Assembly: GCA_030652475.1 (NCBI GenBank)
Contig: JAUSAO010000090.1
Coordinates: forward strand, 1 to 33,647
Length of the DNA: 33,647 nucleotides
Source: Gallionella sp.
GTDB lineage: Bacteria > Pseudomonadota > Gammaproteobacteria > Burkholderiales > Gallionellaceae
Direction: 5' to 3'
Below the pieces are notes generated by a model. That model had not been told where the DNA came from, made no database searches, and was given only the letters and a program-made list of their open reading frames with translations. Below are positions 32,848 to 33,647 of the stretch, one piece after another. The position numbers and the translations under genes were made by a program. How positions within the stretch are numbered: position 1 is the first letter of the stretch; every line of letters starts with the position of its first letter.

Positions 32848-33453
32848 TTATTTTCCCGTTTTCTTATTCTTTATTTCAGCGAGATCAGCGCGGAAGTCTT
32901 CAAGCTTTCCATGAAAGTCCTCTGCATCGCCATAGTCCAGGAAATCCTTGTAGCGTGAGTGCGCGCTGAGGATTTTGCTGGCATGTTTGATCGGGCAGAA
33001 ATATTGTTCGGTGCGCGCCGTGACTTCGCGCGCATAGCCGAGCATGCCGACGGCATAGGAGCAGTACATGCAATGCACTTTTTCGATGATATTCAGATAG
33101 GCAAGTTGCTGATGATCCATGACGATATAGTCTGCGCGTCGTACTCTGGCTATGCCGTAAACAGGAAAGCAGGTCAGCTGATAGAACGTAACACACAGAT
33201 CGAACAAGACCAGTGGGACGATCAGACTGTAGATGACAGGCATGGTGAGGAAATTCTGCGGGCGTACGGTCAGGAACCAGCGAAATACCCCCAGCCTGAC
33301 GCGCCGGTGCGCGGCTCTGATGGTTTGCTCGAAAATAATGCGCTTATCTTCGATCTGATAGCGTAAGCGGCTGGCCTGCTCATCGAGTGCTGTTTGCAAT
33401 TCATCTTCGAGGCTGCTTAACTGCTCGAGAATCTGACGTATTCTGTTGTTCAT
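32848..33453 (-). CDS. small membrane protein of unknown function with CxxC
   Basis: This 201-residue protein has a helical, coiled-coil-like N-terminus (1-50: RIRQILEQLSSLEDELQTAL), one or two hydrophobic segments at about 68-95 (FLTMPVIYSLIVPLVLFDLC), and a soluble C-terminus with HCMYC (Cys128, Cys131) and YFCPIKH (Cys153). The cysteines and histidines could bind a metal, but this is inference. The ATG at 33453 has GGAAAGG upstream and is preferred to a longer frame starting at 33531. I do not recognise the family. Confidence 0.75.
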   Translation of the reverse strand: MNNRIRQILEQLSSLEDELQTALDEQASRLRYQIEDKRIIFEQTIRAAHRRVRLGVFRWFLTVRPQNFLTMPVIYSLIVPLVLFDLCVTFYQLTCFPVYGIARVRRADYIVMDHQQLAYLNIIEKVHCMYCSYAVGMLGYAREVTARTEQYFCPIKHASKILSAHSRYKDFLDYGDAEDFHGKLEDFRADLAEIKNKKTGK

Positions 33454-33647
33454 GCATAGCCTTTCCGGCGCGTATTCAAGTTGCAGTATAAGGGGTGGTG
33501 CAGGAATAAGGGATAAGGAAATTACAAACATACCACTTTAGGATGTATTGTTATATCCCACCAGTTTAAAACAGTGGAGCGTTGCAGCCGCTGTTCAAGT
33601 TCTGTTTTTTCGTTGCCACAAACCTTTACACCTTTCTCATATGGCGC

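Overview
The window looks like the chromosome of a betaproteobacterium. This is inferred from a HoxF with a fused HoxE-like N-terminus, a hypA-hypB-short hypF gene order like the one known from Ralstonia/Cupriavidus, a BCAM0308-family protein and moderate GC content. No rRNA, tRNA or CRISPR array was seen. The species cannot be named from the sequence alone.

Layout. (1) 1-3758, + strand: a Fic-domain protein, an RhlE-type DEAD-box helicase and a patatin-like lipoprotein. (2) 3802-9450, - strand: a complete operon for a soluble NAD(H)-linked bidirectional [NiFe] hydrogenase (group 3d), hoxF-hoxU-hoxY-hoxH-hoxW, with a palindromic repeat block between hoxY and hoxH. (3) 9542-12431, + strand, divergent from hoxF: hupE-hypA-hypB-hypF, where HypF is only the C-terminal Kae1-like part. 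(4) 12432-26229: an accessory segment separating hypF from hypCDE. It holds a MerR regulator, a VIT/VWA protein interrupted by one in-frame stop, a SprT-like metalloprotein, a large HEPN(Swt1)-SNF2 helicase, a sacsin-like GHKL ATPase with a degenerate HNH-type zinc module, the first 24 codons of a further gene cut by an IS5/IS1182-like insertion sequence, scraps of hypF and of the sprT-like gene, a Bro-N/DinD-like protein and decayed fragments. (5) 26230-28783, + strand: hypC-hypD-hypE, with an unusual in-frame insertion near the HypD N-terminus. (6) 28805-33453: a Sel1-repeat protein, an AAA/Lon-type protease, a BCAM0308-family zinc protein and a small membrane protein of unknown function.

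How it works together. HypA/HypB deliver nickel. HypF/HypE make the cyanide ligands, and HypC/HypD assemble the Fe(CN)2CO group. HoxW removes the HoxH tail. HoxFU (diaphorase) and HoxYH (hydrogenase) then couple H2 and NAD(H). HupE probably imports nickel. The accessory segment has no obvious link to hydrogenase. Its helicase/GHKL pair has the look of an anti-phage or nucleic-acid quality-control module, which is inference. Same-orientation copies of a palindromic repeat lie at 12650 and 25674. A second hypF 3' end sits exactly at the IS right end, and no target duplication is visible around the IS. Together these show that duplication, deletion and IS-associated rearrangement shaped the segment.
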